This document shows, piece after piece, positions 48,219-60,837 of a DNA stretch of 64,000 bases. The notes beneath the pieces are model-generated. The model saw only the letters and a list, made by a program, of their open reading frames with translations. It was not told the DNA's origin and searched no databases. Numbering within the stretch: position 1 is the stretch's first letter; each line of letters begins with the position of its first letter. Both the position numbers and the translations under genes were made by a program. The DNA is from Morchella semilibera (Eukaryota > Ascomycota > Pezizomycetes > Pezizales > Morchellaceae): positions 372,001 to 436,000 of the forward strand of contig CM018610.1 in NCBI GenBank assembly GCA_009192285.1. Reading direction: 5' to 3'.

Positions 48219-49174
48219 GTGAGGTAAAAAAATAAAATAAAAAACAATTATGTGCTATTACTCTCATTATTACAAAAAAGTTCCATCCTCAACAAGCAGC
48301 AGAAGCACACAAAGGGAAAAAAGGAAAAGGTAAATTCCCCTCCTTCTGCCCTCCCAGCCCAATTTGGCCCACTCTCAGCTCAGCGCCTAACTCAACCACC
48401 CTCTCTCCCATCCCACCCACTCAAACTCAACCAACCAACGGGCCAAGCTCAGTCAGTAAACAAAAATAAATCCGTGTGGTAGAAGCGTTGTTTCGCCACA
48501 GGGGGCAGGTAGGGTTGCACACCCTGAGACAACGGAAGAGTGATTGATGGGGTTCGCTTAAAGACGCCCACATAGGTACATGTACTTTACATACAGGCTC
48601 GATCACTTAAAATAGATAATAATAAAAAATGATGCGGGTTTGGGATATAATGTCAAAGTATAAGGTAGAATAGATATTTTTTGATGATTGGAGATTGAAT
48701 GCGGAGAATGGAATGTTAATCTTTCTACGGTTAGTGCCTGATGGCATGGTACAGACGGTACGATACCACGGTACTTATCTCAAACATGCCTCCCGCTTTG
48801 AGGAAACTCTTACATGTACCTTACTCTAGCCTGTGGGGAAGGCATGAGTCTACCAGGCAAGTAAAGACGAATAGAACGAACAGAGCATCGAGTACGTATC
48901 CACCGTATCCAACTAATTAAAAGACGGGATGAAGACGATACAGATTCACATCGAGTCTGGGCCATTCTGTCTGGTCAGTCATGATCACGATACTCAATCT
49001 ACATGTGCTTCCGAAAATAAAATGCACGCATCCCAGCACTTTTTCTGTGGCCTTGTAATGAAAGCAAAGCTTCTCCGCCCTAAACAGCTAGCCCACTACA
49101 TACCTTTTGCTTCTATGCTGTGTTCTATGCATAACTGCTCCCACCGAGGTACCCCGCTACACACACCACTTCAT

Positions 49175-50081
49175 TTACAGGCTAGGGCCCTCTTCTCCAT
49201 CCTCAACAGGCAATCCTAGTGCCTCCCTCAACACCTTATTCTCGACCTTCAGGGCTTCTACCACTACTTCCAATCCTTCCCCGCCCTCATCCCTATAAGC
49301 CTCCCTCAACAACTTACTTATCGTTGCTAGGCGCATCTGATTATCCGTCTCCTGTTGCCGTAACTGTGCGTTTTGGGCCCGTTCCGCGTTGAGCTGGTTC
49401 GTGTAAGTTTGGTGGATATTGATTGTTGATGCGGCGTGGTCGCGCTATATTTAGGTTTTCTTGTTAGGGATCTACTGCGCCAGAGGTACGGGGGGGAGGA
49501 AGAATTGGTATTTGGTGAAGGGAGTATTTACGGCGTAGACCCTAAGCCCTTCGAGCACTTTTTCAAGCACGCTCTCGTAGTCTTGGGCTAAGAGCAAGAG
49601 GTCTTCGTTCTCGGCGCGGAGCTCGGCGTTTTCGACGCGAAGGGCTTGGTTGGTGGCTTCGAGATCTGCTTGTGTTGTTCCTGCCCACGTTTCATCGTCA
49701 ATTAGCATTCCCCCCAATAGGGTATTTCATGAAGCAAAAGCATGAGGAAGCAAAGTCAATGTAGAACAAAAAAAACAAGAAATCTAATAGGTATGCAAAA
49801 ACTAACCATTCACCCCATTCACCCCATTGACTCCATTGACCCCGGCCACATTCACTAAATCCGGCCTATTCTACCCCTCGCCCATGTCAGCCCTCTCTCC
49901 TTTCAAATGCCCTCCTCGGAGGTGAGAACATACCCGAATCTCATCCGCCTTTCTGACTAAGCCCTGAGTACTTTCCCGGTTCGCAGCGAGGATCTTACTC
50001 AACTCCTGAACCTGCTGCCACAGATGATTGAGGTCGAGCTGGTGCCCTGCTTGTGTCGGGAACATGTTTACCATACCCTGC

Positions 50082-50116
<35 letters not shown>

Positions 50117-50227
50117 AGCCGCAACTTGTTGGTGTGCTAGTAGGAATTGCTGCTGCTGATATGAGGTAGTATTTGAATCGCGGCGCGCGGGGGAAGGTCC
50201 GTTTTCTGTAAAATGGGTGGTAAACAT
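49175..50227 (-). CDS. SIKE/FGFR1OP2-like coiled-coil protein, probable STRIPAK subunit
   Basis: Small coiled-coil protein resembling the SIKE/FGFR1OP2 family, represented in Sordaria by the STRIPAK subunit SCI1 (cell fusion and fruiting-body development). Minus-strand exons 49934-50227, 49807-49870, 49532-49680 and 49175-49444 sum to 777 bases, 258 residues, fully in frame. The N-terminus has RRDSNTTSYQQQQFLLAHQQ and a polyQ run, then GHQLDLNHLWQQVQELSKIL. Exon 2 encodes a VNG repeat. The C-terminal half is coiled coil: DLEATNQALRVENAELRAEN, YESVLEKVLEGLRVYA, NIHQTYTNQLNAERAQNAQL and EALKVENKVLREALGL, the last like the NKGLREILQI end of SIKE proteins. Introns use GTATGT/GTTAGT/GTAAAT donors. 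Family assignment is from memory of the pattern and moderately sure; the gene structure is well supported. Confidence 0.75.
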
Positions 50228-50252
50228 CTATCTATCGGGGTGGACGTGTTGT

Positions 50253-50288
50253 GATGGTGGTGGTGGTGGTGGTGGTGGTGGTGGTGGG
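50253..50288 (+). repeat. (GGT)n microsatellite
   Basis: About eleven GGT/TGG triplets 26 bp upstream of the SIKE-like ATG; it would be (ACC)n in that transcript's leader. Confidence 0.85.
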
Positions 50289-51186
50289 TTCGTGCTAGAT
50301 CTCATGTGGGTGGGTTGTGGAGGCGGGAGGTGGAGGGGGAGTTGTGAGGACCGTGCTTCTAACCGTCGACACCGATCGGCAGCGGCGACGACGGCGGCGT
50401 TTTGACTTTTTGTCTTGCCCTTTTTGGGGCGGGAGATTGAACGACGAGGTGGTGTTTTTTTTTTTTTTTTTTTTTTACATAGGTACTTATTAGAGCACTG
50501 GCTAAGTACTCAATGTGCTCTATCGAGACTTCACTGCTATCGATAGTCAGGTCGGGCTATCGGTCCTGCTACATGACGCGACTACATGCAATGACTGCGG
50601 AGAAGGGATGGGTGGGGGGGGGGGGGTTCCTCCTCCTTCAATCTTGATTATCCACGATGTCTGTGCTGTAGTTAATTGCCCGCCCTACTGTCAATCGCTG
50701 ACCCACAAATTGCAGTTAGCAATGACAGCTCGGTAGAGACGCTGTACATGCAGTAGGTACATACAGCTGCAGAGTAATTTCGCTTATAAAGCCTAGTGAG
50801 TTGTTTGTCTACTGAAACGTCATATGTCATTTCCTCGCTCGCGCCGTCTGTATGCAGCAGGTAATTTCGCTTGTTTGCGCTTAATCATCGATGGTACCGG
50901 GCTTGATCGAATCTATCTGTGTCTTCCTTCAGGATAGATATGAATATGGGGGTGTGGAGATAAGGAAAAGCACAGAGGCCCAATCTACCTATAACTGAAG
51001 CTTGATAAACACATGTTGTTTTCCCATATTAGTCCTGCATATCTGTCCTCGTGGTATCCAAAATCTGTCTTTGTAGAGTATCACTCCATCATAGGTCTAC
51101 ATCGTTCCCCAGTTACTGCGGGTGGTGGTTGAGATCTGTGATACATGGGGAACCAGAGGTTCATAGGATCAAACTCGATTGTTGTG

Positions 51187-51203
51187 TCATTCCTTATCAC
51201 TCG
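51187..51203 (+). repeat. Dispersed bipartite 17-mer
   Basis: TCATTCCTTATCACTCG, forward. Confidence 0.65.
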
Positions 51204-51340
51204 GCCGCCTGTAAGCGACATTAGTCCGGTAGTGTTGGCACCTAGCAGTACTTTGAGCTTTTAGAGGCTATAAATGCTGTATCGCCTCCTACAATTAGAG
51301 TCTATAATTTATGAGTATCGCCTTTTGTTATCTAGGGATG

Positions 51341-51357
51341 TCATTTCCTATCACTCG
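51341..51357 (+). repeat. Dispersed bipartite 17-mer
   Basis: TCATTTCCTATCACTCG, forward, 154 bp after the copy at 51187. Confidence 0.65.
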
Positions 51358-51581
51358 AGGACAGGTAGTTGTGTCAAGCCCTGTATTCCCTCAAGGATCG
51401 TAAAAAGAGCTATTTCCACCATTATTAGCAGCTGCTACCGAAGCATTTACTCTGAATTACTACCTGATATCAAAGCAAACCAATTAACCAAACCCAACGA
51501 GAAAGAAAAAAAGAAAAGAAACCCGATTAAAACCCTATCTATGCTACTATCATATCTTACACTCACTGGCTGGTTAGATAT

Positions 51582-52454
51582 CTAACTAGCATTCATTATG
51601 CTTCTCAGCCTCTTCAGGACATCTTCATCTCCCTCATCTTCACCTTCACCTTCACCCAGCTCTTCCTCTTCCACTTCATTGTTCTCGTTTGGTTTCTTCT
51701 CCAGATTAGCCCTCTCAATTTGAAACGCTAGCTTGCTAGCCAGCATCCTCATCCTTTCTAGCTCTGTCTGTAGAGCCCCATCCCTCGTCACTAGATTTGG
51801 CTGTACGCCTTCTAGTGGATCCCGGAACGGCCCCATAAGGCTCTTGATGTGAGTGTAATACGCATGCCTCTGCCTCTGTGCTTGGAGCGCGGTCGAAAGG
51901 GCATTGAGACGTGCCTGGAGAATCTGGTAGGCTTCGAGGTCGGCTTCGCTGTCTTGCGCGGTGGGATTGGGGTAGGAATCGGGGAGGAGGGCAATATTCC
52001 TATACGTGTCAGTATCGTAGGAGTGGTACAAGTCAGAGATGGATCTATAGTATGTACTCGGTCTCTCGTAGGTCTACACCACGGCGAAGAACACCTTCCT
52101 CGGCATCCTCAAGCCCATCGCCGGGCTGCTGCTGGTAGAGGTCTTGAACTTGCGAGGCGACATGATTGAGGGCCTGGGTGCTGTAGACTAGTCTGTGGTG
52201 TCGCTTTGCGACTACATTGACTGTTTCCTCATAATACCATCAGCACCGATTCTTTATTCACTTCTAGCATGGCAGCACATACACTTATACAATGCCTGCG
52301 CAACTGCGCTCTCGGGTAGATCTCCAGCTTCGCTTTCGGGCAGCTGGTCTTGCCAGTGACGGGGTGGCTCAATAGGCACTGCGAGTATGCGGAGCTGACT
52401 TGAAATGAAGCCCTTTTTGAGGTCGCGGATGGACGTGGTGGGGGTGGTGCTCAT
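51582..52454 (-). CDS. fta4: Kinetochore protein Fta4 (Sim4/CCAN subunit)
   Basis: Inner-kinetochore component, the fission-yeast Sim4-complex Fta4 (CENP-U-like). Minus-strand exons 52283-52454, 52058-52220 and 51582-51999 sum to 753 bases, 250 residues, in frame. The start MSTTPTTSIRDLKKGFISSQ leads into RILAVPIEPPRHWQ. Exon 2 carries NVVAKRHHRLVYSTQALNHV. Exon 3 has the family signature: a heptad region LQARLNALSTALQAQRQRHA, YYTHIKSLMGPFRDP, then VQPNLVTRDGALQTELERMR. The tail is acidic (EVEEEELGEGEGEDEGDED). Introns: 52221-52282 (GTATGT...ACAG) and 52000-52057 (GTACAT...CTGAC...ATAG). The first intron's donor was chosen because GTATGT is the only one giving the right phase. Confidence 0.85.
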
Positions 52455-53297
52455 TTTTGTGGGTTGTGTGGGGAGCGCGTTTGGGGGGTGTTTTAGTCAC
52501 GGGATGGTGATAGAGAGTGCTAATTGAACTATGTAGCTAGGGGAACCCTTCTTTACATGGGAGTGGATGATGCAAGCCAAGGTTCTGTGCAGTGCGGTGA
52601 GAAGTGAAGGGGGGGGGGGGCGGTGGTGCTGCTGCTGGACTGACGTGGAGGAAGAGGAGGTAAGCGTGTTTGGGAGTGTGAGGGTTGTGCACTTTTATCT
52701 ACAGCTAGTGATGTTTGGGGTTTGGAAACATAAATTTGAGACTCTACGTGTGCAGTATTTTCAAAAAAAAAAAGTGTGAGCCACTCATAAAGCAAACCTT
52801 GAATACAATATTTGCCCGGGTATTTGGGTTAGAACTGTAACAGTTTGACTGCCTTCCAGCCTGGATTGACTTTCTTGGTTATCACTCTCCTCCAGTCGTT
52901 AGCTGTCTATGAGTAGTTGGTCTACGATCTCCCCATGCAACCAAACCCTATGGTACATGTAGGTACATGTATCTACTCTAGGTAGTGTGTACCATGCGCT
53001 GTGCTCCATTACCATTACCTATCTTTCCCTTCCCCCCCCCAACTTAACCCAGCCCCCAACGCACCACCAACCAACCAGACACTTCTACACCTCAACAACA
53101 AGACTCTGAACCTTTCCCCACACCACACATAAAGGTACCATTTGGCATTCTCTGACTTCAACCTCGACAACCTACCTGAACTTTCACCTGAACTTCAGAT
53201 CTACGTCACCAACCAGCTTCAACTTACAACTTCAACTTCGCCCCCCCCCCCAAGACCCAAGACAATCAGAACAACACAAAACCCAAACACTCAGACG
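52455..53297. other. Divergent spacer between Fta4 and Ypt7
   Basis: 843 bp with both promoters. It has a G-run near 52608-52620, overlapping TACATGTA elements (about 52955-52977), and a C/A-rich leader (53030-53290) before the Ypt7 ATG, consistent with a fungal 5' UTR. No gene seen. Confidence 0.6.
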
Positions 53298-54250
53298 ATG
53301 GCGCCGCAAAAGAAGGTCCTTCTCAAGGCATGTTCTCCGCCTTCTCATGTTGTGATAGATAGACAGTTTGCTGACTTTAGCGACAGGTTATCATCCTCGG
53401 AGACAGCGGAGTCGGCAAGACCTCGCTCATGAACCAATATGTATTATTACCACCCCCCCCCCATATAGTCCGAGGCAGCAACTTATTTCACATGAAAAAC
53501 AGGTCAATAAGAAATTCAGTGCCTCCTACAAGGCTACTATCGGAGCCGACTTCCTCACCAAAGAAGTTCTCGTCGACGACCGCCTCGTAACCATGCAGGT
53601 GACTTCATCCCCCCCCCCCCCCCCCGCTCCCGCTCTTTACCCGGAGCCCCAGATACTAATATTACTACGTGGAACAGCTATGGGATACCGCCGGTCAAGA
53701 GCGCTTCCAGTCTCTCGGTGTCGCATTCTACCGTGGTGCCGATTGCTGCGTGTTAGTGTACGATGTCAACACCGCAAAATCGTTCGACACCCTTGATTCC
53801 TGGCGCGACGAATTTCTGATCCAGGCGAGCCCGAGAGACCCCGACTCTTTCCCCTTCGTGGTACTAGGGAACAAGATCGATGTGGAGGAAAACAAGCGCA
53901 TGATCTCACAAAAAAGGGCGATGGCTTTCTGCCAATCCAAGGGTGGTATCCCATATTTTGAGACGTCGGCGAAGGAGGCGATCAACGTAGAACAGGCGTT
54001 TGAAGGTGCGTTTTATACATATATCCTCGTTATGGGCGGAGTTTGGATCGTAGGAGGCTTTCCCAGCACCATAAACCTAGGGGTTATAGGGGGTCGGACT
54101 ACTGGAATTTAAGTGCTGACTGTAGCCCCCTCATGGATAGTAATCGCACGAAATGCCCTGCAGCAAGAAGAATCCGAGGAGTTCAGCGGCGACTTCCAAG
54201 ACCCGATCAATATCCACCTTGATAATGAGCAAGGTGGTTGTTCTTGTTAG
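53298..54250 (+). CDS. ypt7: Rab7/Ypt7 small GTPase
   Basis: Late endosome/vacuole Rab GTPase acting with HOPS in vacuole fusion. Five exons, 53298-53327, 53387-53440, 53503-53598, 53678-54005 and 54141-54250, give 618 bases and 205 residues. Motifs: P-loop [14 protein letters not shown], switch I near [13 protein letters not shown], switch [40 protein letters not shown], and the Rab7 tail [20 protein letters not shown] ending GGCSC with two prenylatable Cys. Intron 1 (53328-53386) has a GC-AG donor (AAG|GCATGT), forced by the invariant KVIILGDSG junction. In intron 4 the acceptor GGATAG was chosen over an earlier GTAG because it restores FEVIARNA. Confidence 0.96.
53328..53386 (+). other. 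Ypt7 intron 1, non-canonical GC-AG
   Basis: 59 bp, GCATGT donor, CTGAC branch, ACAG acceptor. No GT lies at a position that would keep the [13 protein letters not shown] reading. Confidence 0.85.
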
Positions 54251-55084
54251 TTTTTGTTCTAAGGTTCGGGACAATTGTTGCGTAGGATCGGTTGGGCAGG
54301 TATGGAGTTAGCACATATGGAGAAAGAGTGTCAATGTAATCGTGGGCTCTCTCTACCACTATAGTGCAGGTGTGTTTAGAAGCTGCAACAATCACTGTTT
54401 GTTGGGCTATGAACTTTTTTTTCCGGATCTCCGATTTGCGCCTTCTTCCTTTTCCGTTGGGCTCTTTTACACCCAGCTGCTGTTATTCACTCTGTTCCAT
54501 TGTTTTTGTTGTTTCTTGTTTCCGTTTTTTTCATCTTCGTCTTGTCAACGAGTGCTGCAGTTGGCTGCGGTGCGGTTAATGTTCTTATGAAGAGGTGGAA
54601 GTGCATGGCGTAGCGTGGTCTGTGGTTAGTGGCGGCGACGGCAGCAGTATAGAGATGTGTGTTTTAACGCAGAGGCAACATGGCAATGCTTCTAATATAC
54701 ATACAGCTGTCCACCTTATCCTATACTCTGCGCATAGGCCTGTTACTATTAGTCAGATTTAGGTGGGTACATGTAGTGTTAGATGAATATATAACATATA
54801 CCGTTACAATGAAAATGTACCGTACCTCGAACTTAACAGTAAAAATGGTAAGTAACATGCACGACGAGTTTGAGGTTTTGGAGGCCTAGAAAATCACGGG
54901 CCATGTGATGACACGTGCAACATGATGAGTCAAGGGTTCAAATACATGTAGTTCATTGGCCCCACCGTTCTTGCAGTGTAATGTGCTTTTGGAGCGCGAG
55001 TGGTCTCCTTTCTTAAAAGCACACCCCCATTTCCTCTGCGCACCATAAGGAATAAGATATGACTGTTTGGTTATATATATATAA

Positions 55085-55101
55085 TCATTAGATATCACTC
55101 G
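55085..55101 (+). repeat. Dispersed bipartite 17-mer
   Basis: TCATTAGATATCACTCG, forward, after a (TA)n tract. Confidence 0.65.
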
Positions 55102-56030
55102 CCTACCCTAAATTCTAGTTCATTAATTGTACCCTAGGCTCTGCCTAATAGTAAGGCTGCGGCTGCGAATGCTACAAGTAGCGATAATATTATAGGATGA
55201 AATTGAGTAGGGTATCCCCAAGTGTCTAACGTGCGTCTCCTTGAATTCTAGCTTAGACGTTAAGCTCCCTAACATCCCCCCACGTCACCTCCTCCCAAGA
55301 GTTTTTTGAATGCCCTCGCTATACCTGCCTACGTTTTATCAGCTCGGGGGCCCCCAGACAAGGAGCTGGTAACACAATACCCGGAGAGGAGTTTTTCCGT
55401 GTGGTGTTGACTTGGAGCTGAAGAATTGTTCATACTTGGGCAGGTATCCTTGTTAGGCCTCTTCATTTTGACTACATGTAGTTTATCATTACTTAAGAGC
55501 ATATATGGTATTCTCGGATAGTTGGTAGATGCCTATATCAAGCGGGTAGGGTCCATGAACTGACTGGCCCTATACATGTGCTATGGCTCGAGTCTGGACT
55601 TAATCACACCCCAGTATTTATCCTTCTAGATCTCATGGGGCCGAGCTCTACTAAGCTCTATAGCTTGATAGGTTATGGGTAAGAAAAAAGGGCCTTTGAG
55701 TTTCCGATGGCTCAGATTCCGCAGCGTGCTTGCAATTACATAAAATCCAGATATAAACAGACAAAGAACCATCCAACCCCGACGTTGTCAGTTTTAGTAG
55801 TAGCATCTAGAGTGCCGTGGCTATGGTCATGAAATAGGTAATAATGAGTTTGGTCAACAGACTAAATGTCCCTAACACCCCACCCGCAACAGGTTATTTA
55901 TCCAAATTCATAAGTACACTATTTTTATGTTACTCGCGTATTAACTAAGTTCTGAGATAGCTTTGCAAAAATTACCTTGCGGGCCTCTCGGGGCCTAGCT
56001 AACGCGAGTACTACATATCACCTTTTTGAA

Positions 56031-56047
56031 GCATGAAATATCACTCG
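56031..56047 (+). repeat. Dispersed bipartite 17-mer, one mismatch
   Basis: GCATGAAATATCACTCG, forward; first base G for T. Confidence 0.5.
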
Positions 56048-56778
56048 GTCTGAACTTTCACCCGCGAATCGAGTAACAGGAGGGCTGAAGCTATAGGACC
56101 CGTGGTATCAATGATCGAATATCAAAGAACTACCTGATTAGTCGCATGTTTTTGGAAAGTAATATTTAGTGGTTCCTATTTGATATCAACTTACATGCTT
56201 ACATGTAATTAATTGCCTACTTTCTTAACTAAACCCTACTTAGCAGCTACATGTACCTAAGCACGCAGAAGCCCCAGTTCCCACTTATCATTCGTGTACG
56301 CGGAGATGATACATACATGTATATATACCCATTCAAACATCCAAAAGGCGACAATAGCATAATGCAATTACTATATAGCCAGAATTACGTATATATACAA
56401 AGCTGTACTTTCCTTCCCGCAAACCATATCAGGTCGAGGTCGCACCACACTGCATTGAATACCAAATATATATGTGTGTACATGTTTGTGCTATTTATTG
56501 GCCCCTCTAGTAGGGCTAGGAGATACTAAAACTATTATGGACTTTTATAACTTCCGTACATATAAGAGCCATCGAATCTTCTCGCAGGGCTAGGGACTCT
56601 AGGCAAACTCAGACATTAGCAGCTTTCCAATAGGTTGATTGGCGGCCATCTAAGTAGCTGTAACCAATCGAAGGCGGACCCGGCGTGGAAACTACATGTA
56701 CATGTATGCAATAAGTGCGCCAATATATATCTACATGTATGTCTTAATAGTTAAAATTAATACGGCGTAATTATGTAC

Positions 56779-56881
56779 TACTCGTGTTTTTAAACGGGCT
56801 ACTATTGCACACCGTACAAAAACGCGCCAAGCCCATGATGCAATAGCGGTTTAGTCGACAAACTTCAGAACCTTACTCGTA
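56779..56881. repeat. Palindromic MITE-like element, diverged copy
   Basis: Begins TACTCGTGTTTTTAAACGGG, includes CTATTGCACACCGTACAAAA and CGCGCCAAGCCCA, and ends CCTTACTCGTA. The arms pair less well than in the neighbour with which it shares the centre and the terminal TACTCGTA. Confidence 0.65.
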
Positions 56882-57000
56882 TGTTCCTGACGTTTGTGAA
56901 AATGACCGCTATTGCATGCCATACAAATACGCGCCAAGCCCAAAATTTAGTATGGTATGCAATAGTGGTCCCCTTTACAAACGTCAGGAAAGTACGAGTA
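56874..57000. repeat. Palindromic MITE-like element, well-preserved copy
   Basis: About 50-bp inverted terminal repeats. The left arm starts TACTCGTATGTTCCTGACGT and contains CGCTATTGCATGCCATAC; the right arm, read in reverse complement, starts TACTCGTACTTTCCTGACGT and contains CACTATTGCATACCATAC. The centre is CGCGCCAAGCCCAAAATTTA. At 127 bp with no coding capacity it fits a non-autonomous DNA-transposon derivative. Confidence 0.82.
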
Positions 57001-57877
57001 CTCTACTAGTTGCATGCAGCTGCATGCAGCATGCGCGGGCAATGATGAGTGATCTCCATGACTCGTTCATTACAGCACTCCTAAGCCTAATTATGTTTTT
57101 TTTCTCTCCAAATATTATTGCAAGACTGTCAAAAAAAAAAAATTTGTGCTCGAATTTCAACATCCTTCACCAAAGAAACATCTTCAATAAGAGGGGCAAA
57201 AAACTCAAATCACGCCTTTTAGAATGCGTGTCTCCTTGGGTATTTTAAACTACACATTAATACCACCGTTTCGGGGTATGGTAGTAGAGTTACGAAAATA
57301 GGACCGAGTAAAAACAACAAAGGCACCTTCAGATAGGGAGACACGCATAGATAGGATGAGATAACAAGCATATAGGGGTGGAATAAGGAAATGGTAGATA
57401 GGCTTCGTATGTAAGCTCTAATCCATGGACGCTCAGAAATGAGCGCATAAGGGACTGTGTGGAAGTGGGGGAGAGAGGGAGGGGGGTAAGAGTAGCATGA
57501 TGAAAGAGAAAAGACACCCGTGACTTCATGAATTAAAAGAGCAGTATGTTAAAATAATGATCAAGGCTCCCAGACAAAAAAAAAAGACATGAAGGAAATT
57601 AGGAAAAAAAAAAAAAATGAACACCCCAAGCATGACCAATAAAAAGAAAGGAAAAAAAAAAGATGAGTGAAGACACCGCTGGAAAGATGCCTGCTCTCTC
57701 GCAATATAGGAGCATAGAAACCTCTGTAATCGTACAACCCCAAACTATACACAGGACTCCTCTTGTTGGTGGAAGTCAAGCTTTCAAAGAAGAGGCCTGC
57801 TGATTTTGTCGCCTCCCTGGTAACCTTTCTCTATGGTTTATTTCTGCCGATGACGAACAAGAGGATGTGGATACCGA

Positions 57878-59023
<1,146 letters not shown>

Positions 59024-59629
59024 ATTGAATGTTTTTTCTGCTACCTAGCAGTGTCAGGGAGAAGGTAAGTGGTTCGGAGCTTTTAATCGGTGAGTGTAGG
59101 ATATATGAGGAGTAGAGTTCGTTTCCAGCAGAGATCGAAAAGTCAAAACAAGTCTTAGGCACCAGGTTAGAGGCCTTAGGATAGGCTAGGCGTTGCCGCG
59201 ACAACAGCTGTGGAACTGTTCGAGAACGGAGTTTGGTGACAGCTAATGTACACTAGACAGAGAAGCGTTATGGAGGGAGTGTGGTGATGCGTGGGTGAAC
59301 AATTGGCTATGGCGGGCAGCAAAGTGGGGAGAGTATGCGATCGATGTTTGTGGTGTTGAGTGTTGTAGAAGATTGGATGGGAGACGAGGCAAGGCTCCGG
59401 AAACGAACAAAAAGGCCGGGAAAAGGAAAGGCTTCACGGATCCCGAGAAAAGGGGGGCCATATTAAAATTGGTTTATTTACATGATATTCGACGGACCCC
59501 AGCATCATAAGATCTACCAAACCATACTATCCAGTTACTTTTGAGAGGAAACAAATCATAAATCCGCCCTCTACCTCTGTTGTTTGCACAGTTGCGAATA
59601 GGGGCATCTCCTTTCCCTTGGTACCCACC

Positions 59630-59740
59630 GGTCGAATTCGGTCTCAATATCGCTGCAGCCCGTGATTTGTAGAATTGGAAGCAAAGCCAGTCCTTGGCAG
59701 TCCTTGGCACGCAATTTAACCACCGCGCCAAATCGAACAA
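59630..59740 (-). repeat. Possible tRNA-like SINE relic
   Basis: On the minus strand, TGGCGCGGTGGTTAAATTGC resembles a Pol III A box and D arm, and GAATTCGACC about 90 nt later loosely resembles a B box. Between them GGACTGCCAAGGACTG is a short tandem duplication. The box spacing is too long for a plain tRNA, and no acceptor stem closes it. Confidence 0.2.
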
Positions 59741-60820
59741 CGTTGATATCAAGCTGGCCAGGCCGAGACTAAAAACAGTGACCAGGAGTGTGAAAATCGC
59801 CAGGATTTATAGAGGAGGCTGCATCGCATGAATGTGATCGTAACTGTAAAGATCGATATGGAGGGAGTTAACAAGGTACCTAGCTTTGTTTACGTTTTTT
59901 TTTAAATGAACGTAATGTCCACATGAAGTTATATCAACTCCAGTCCGGCCCATAGCCATAGCATGTTACTTGACGGACCTCATGAGTTTGGTAGCTACTT
60001 TGGTGGAGTCAATGAATATCGGCGGGCTTTCTGATAATGAGGGCTAGGCCTTCAATACTGGGGAGATGCACATCCTAATCAAATCAAACCAGAACTGTAG
60101 CCTAGGGGTTTTGCTGTAGCATCAATAGGGTTATATATGCATGTACTATCTATATCACGGACACATATGTATATAGTATTAAAAATTTAGACCACGTGGT
60201 TTAATGCTATAATACTTAAGTATGTAGGCAGAGTAGGGGACTTTTTCTACATCCGGGACCGAAAGAATGCTTCCACCGCATCTTTAAGTATCCGCCCACC
60301 CACCTTAACGCTTATCCATTCAATGTCAAAGTGCTCACTCTAAGGTACTGGAAGGCGTTTCCCAGCATTGGGGCGGGCTTGCCGTCTATATTAGCACCAT
60401 ATATACATGTATTTACCAGGTAGAGTCAAAACTCTTGTGAGGTTTAGAACAAAGCTTTAGTTTAGTGTTTGATTGTGCCCAAAGTAGAAAATACATGTAT
60501 GCACAGTAGCACATCCTCCAGCCCGTTCGCCGCGTATGTGACCCTGGTTAAAAGAACCTTTGGCGTGCTAAACTACATGTACTGCCCTAACTTGTAGCTT
60601 GGCCAAGAACGACTGCAACACCGATAGCCAAGACCTGTTGTGCAATAGCTCCTGACTCTTTTATATCGCCACGACAACCACAAATGTGAAGCATTTTATG
60701 GTGAATGAGTGGGGGCCGATGATTGAAGTCACCGTATTAGTTGGAAGTAACCCTGTAATCGAATATCTTGCCATTTGGTAGCTATTCTTCGGCGCAGAGT
60801 GTTATGGTGTGGGGGGGCTA

Positions 60821-60837
60821 TCATGAAGCATCACTCG
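60821..60837 (+). repeat. Dispersed bipartite 17-mer
   Basis: TCATGAAGCATCACTCG, forward. Confidence 0.6.

Larger units (their letters stand above)
46489..49174. other. Spacer upstream of the Q-rich gene
   Basis: The promoter/5' UTR of the Q-rich gene appears purine-rich on the plus strand (46740-47860). It contains a (TAG/TAA)n microsatellite (47304-47341), a poly(A) tract (about 48194-48218) and TACATGTA near 48575 and 48810. The G/A strand asymmetry is striking, but no gene is seen. Confidence 0.55.
50228..51581. other. Spacer between Fta4 and the SIKE-like gene
   Basis: Contains a (GGT)n run (50253-50288) next to the SIKE-like start codon, a T19-class run near 50455-50475, and two forward 17-mers (51187 and 51341). 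No gene seen. Confidence 0.6.
54251..57877. other. 3.6-kb spacer between Ypt7 and Arf6
   Basis: Convergent 3' flanks with no gene seen. It contains two 17-mer copies (55085, 56031), two adjacent palindromic MITE-like elements (56779-57000), many TACATGTA palindromes (about 54950, 55480, 56200-56310, 56690-56735) and A-runs near 57575-57660. Confidence 0.6.

Noticed and set aside
54900-54960. GGGTTCAAATAC resembling a tRNA B box
   Set aside because: No A box, anticodon arm or acceptor stem upstream.
57040-57056. Extra copy of the 17-mer (GTCATGGAGATCACTCAT on the minus strand)
   Set aside because: Spacing is one base short, so it was not counted.
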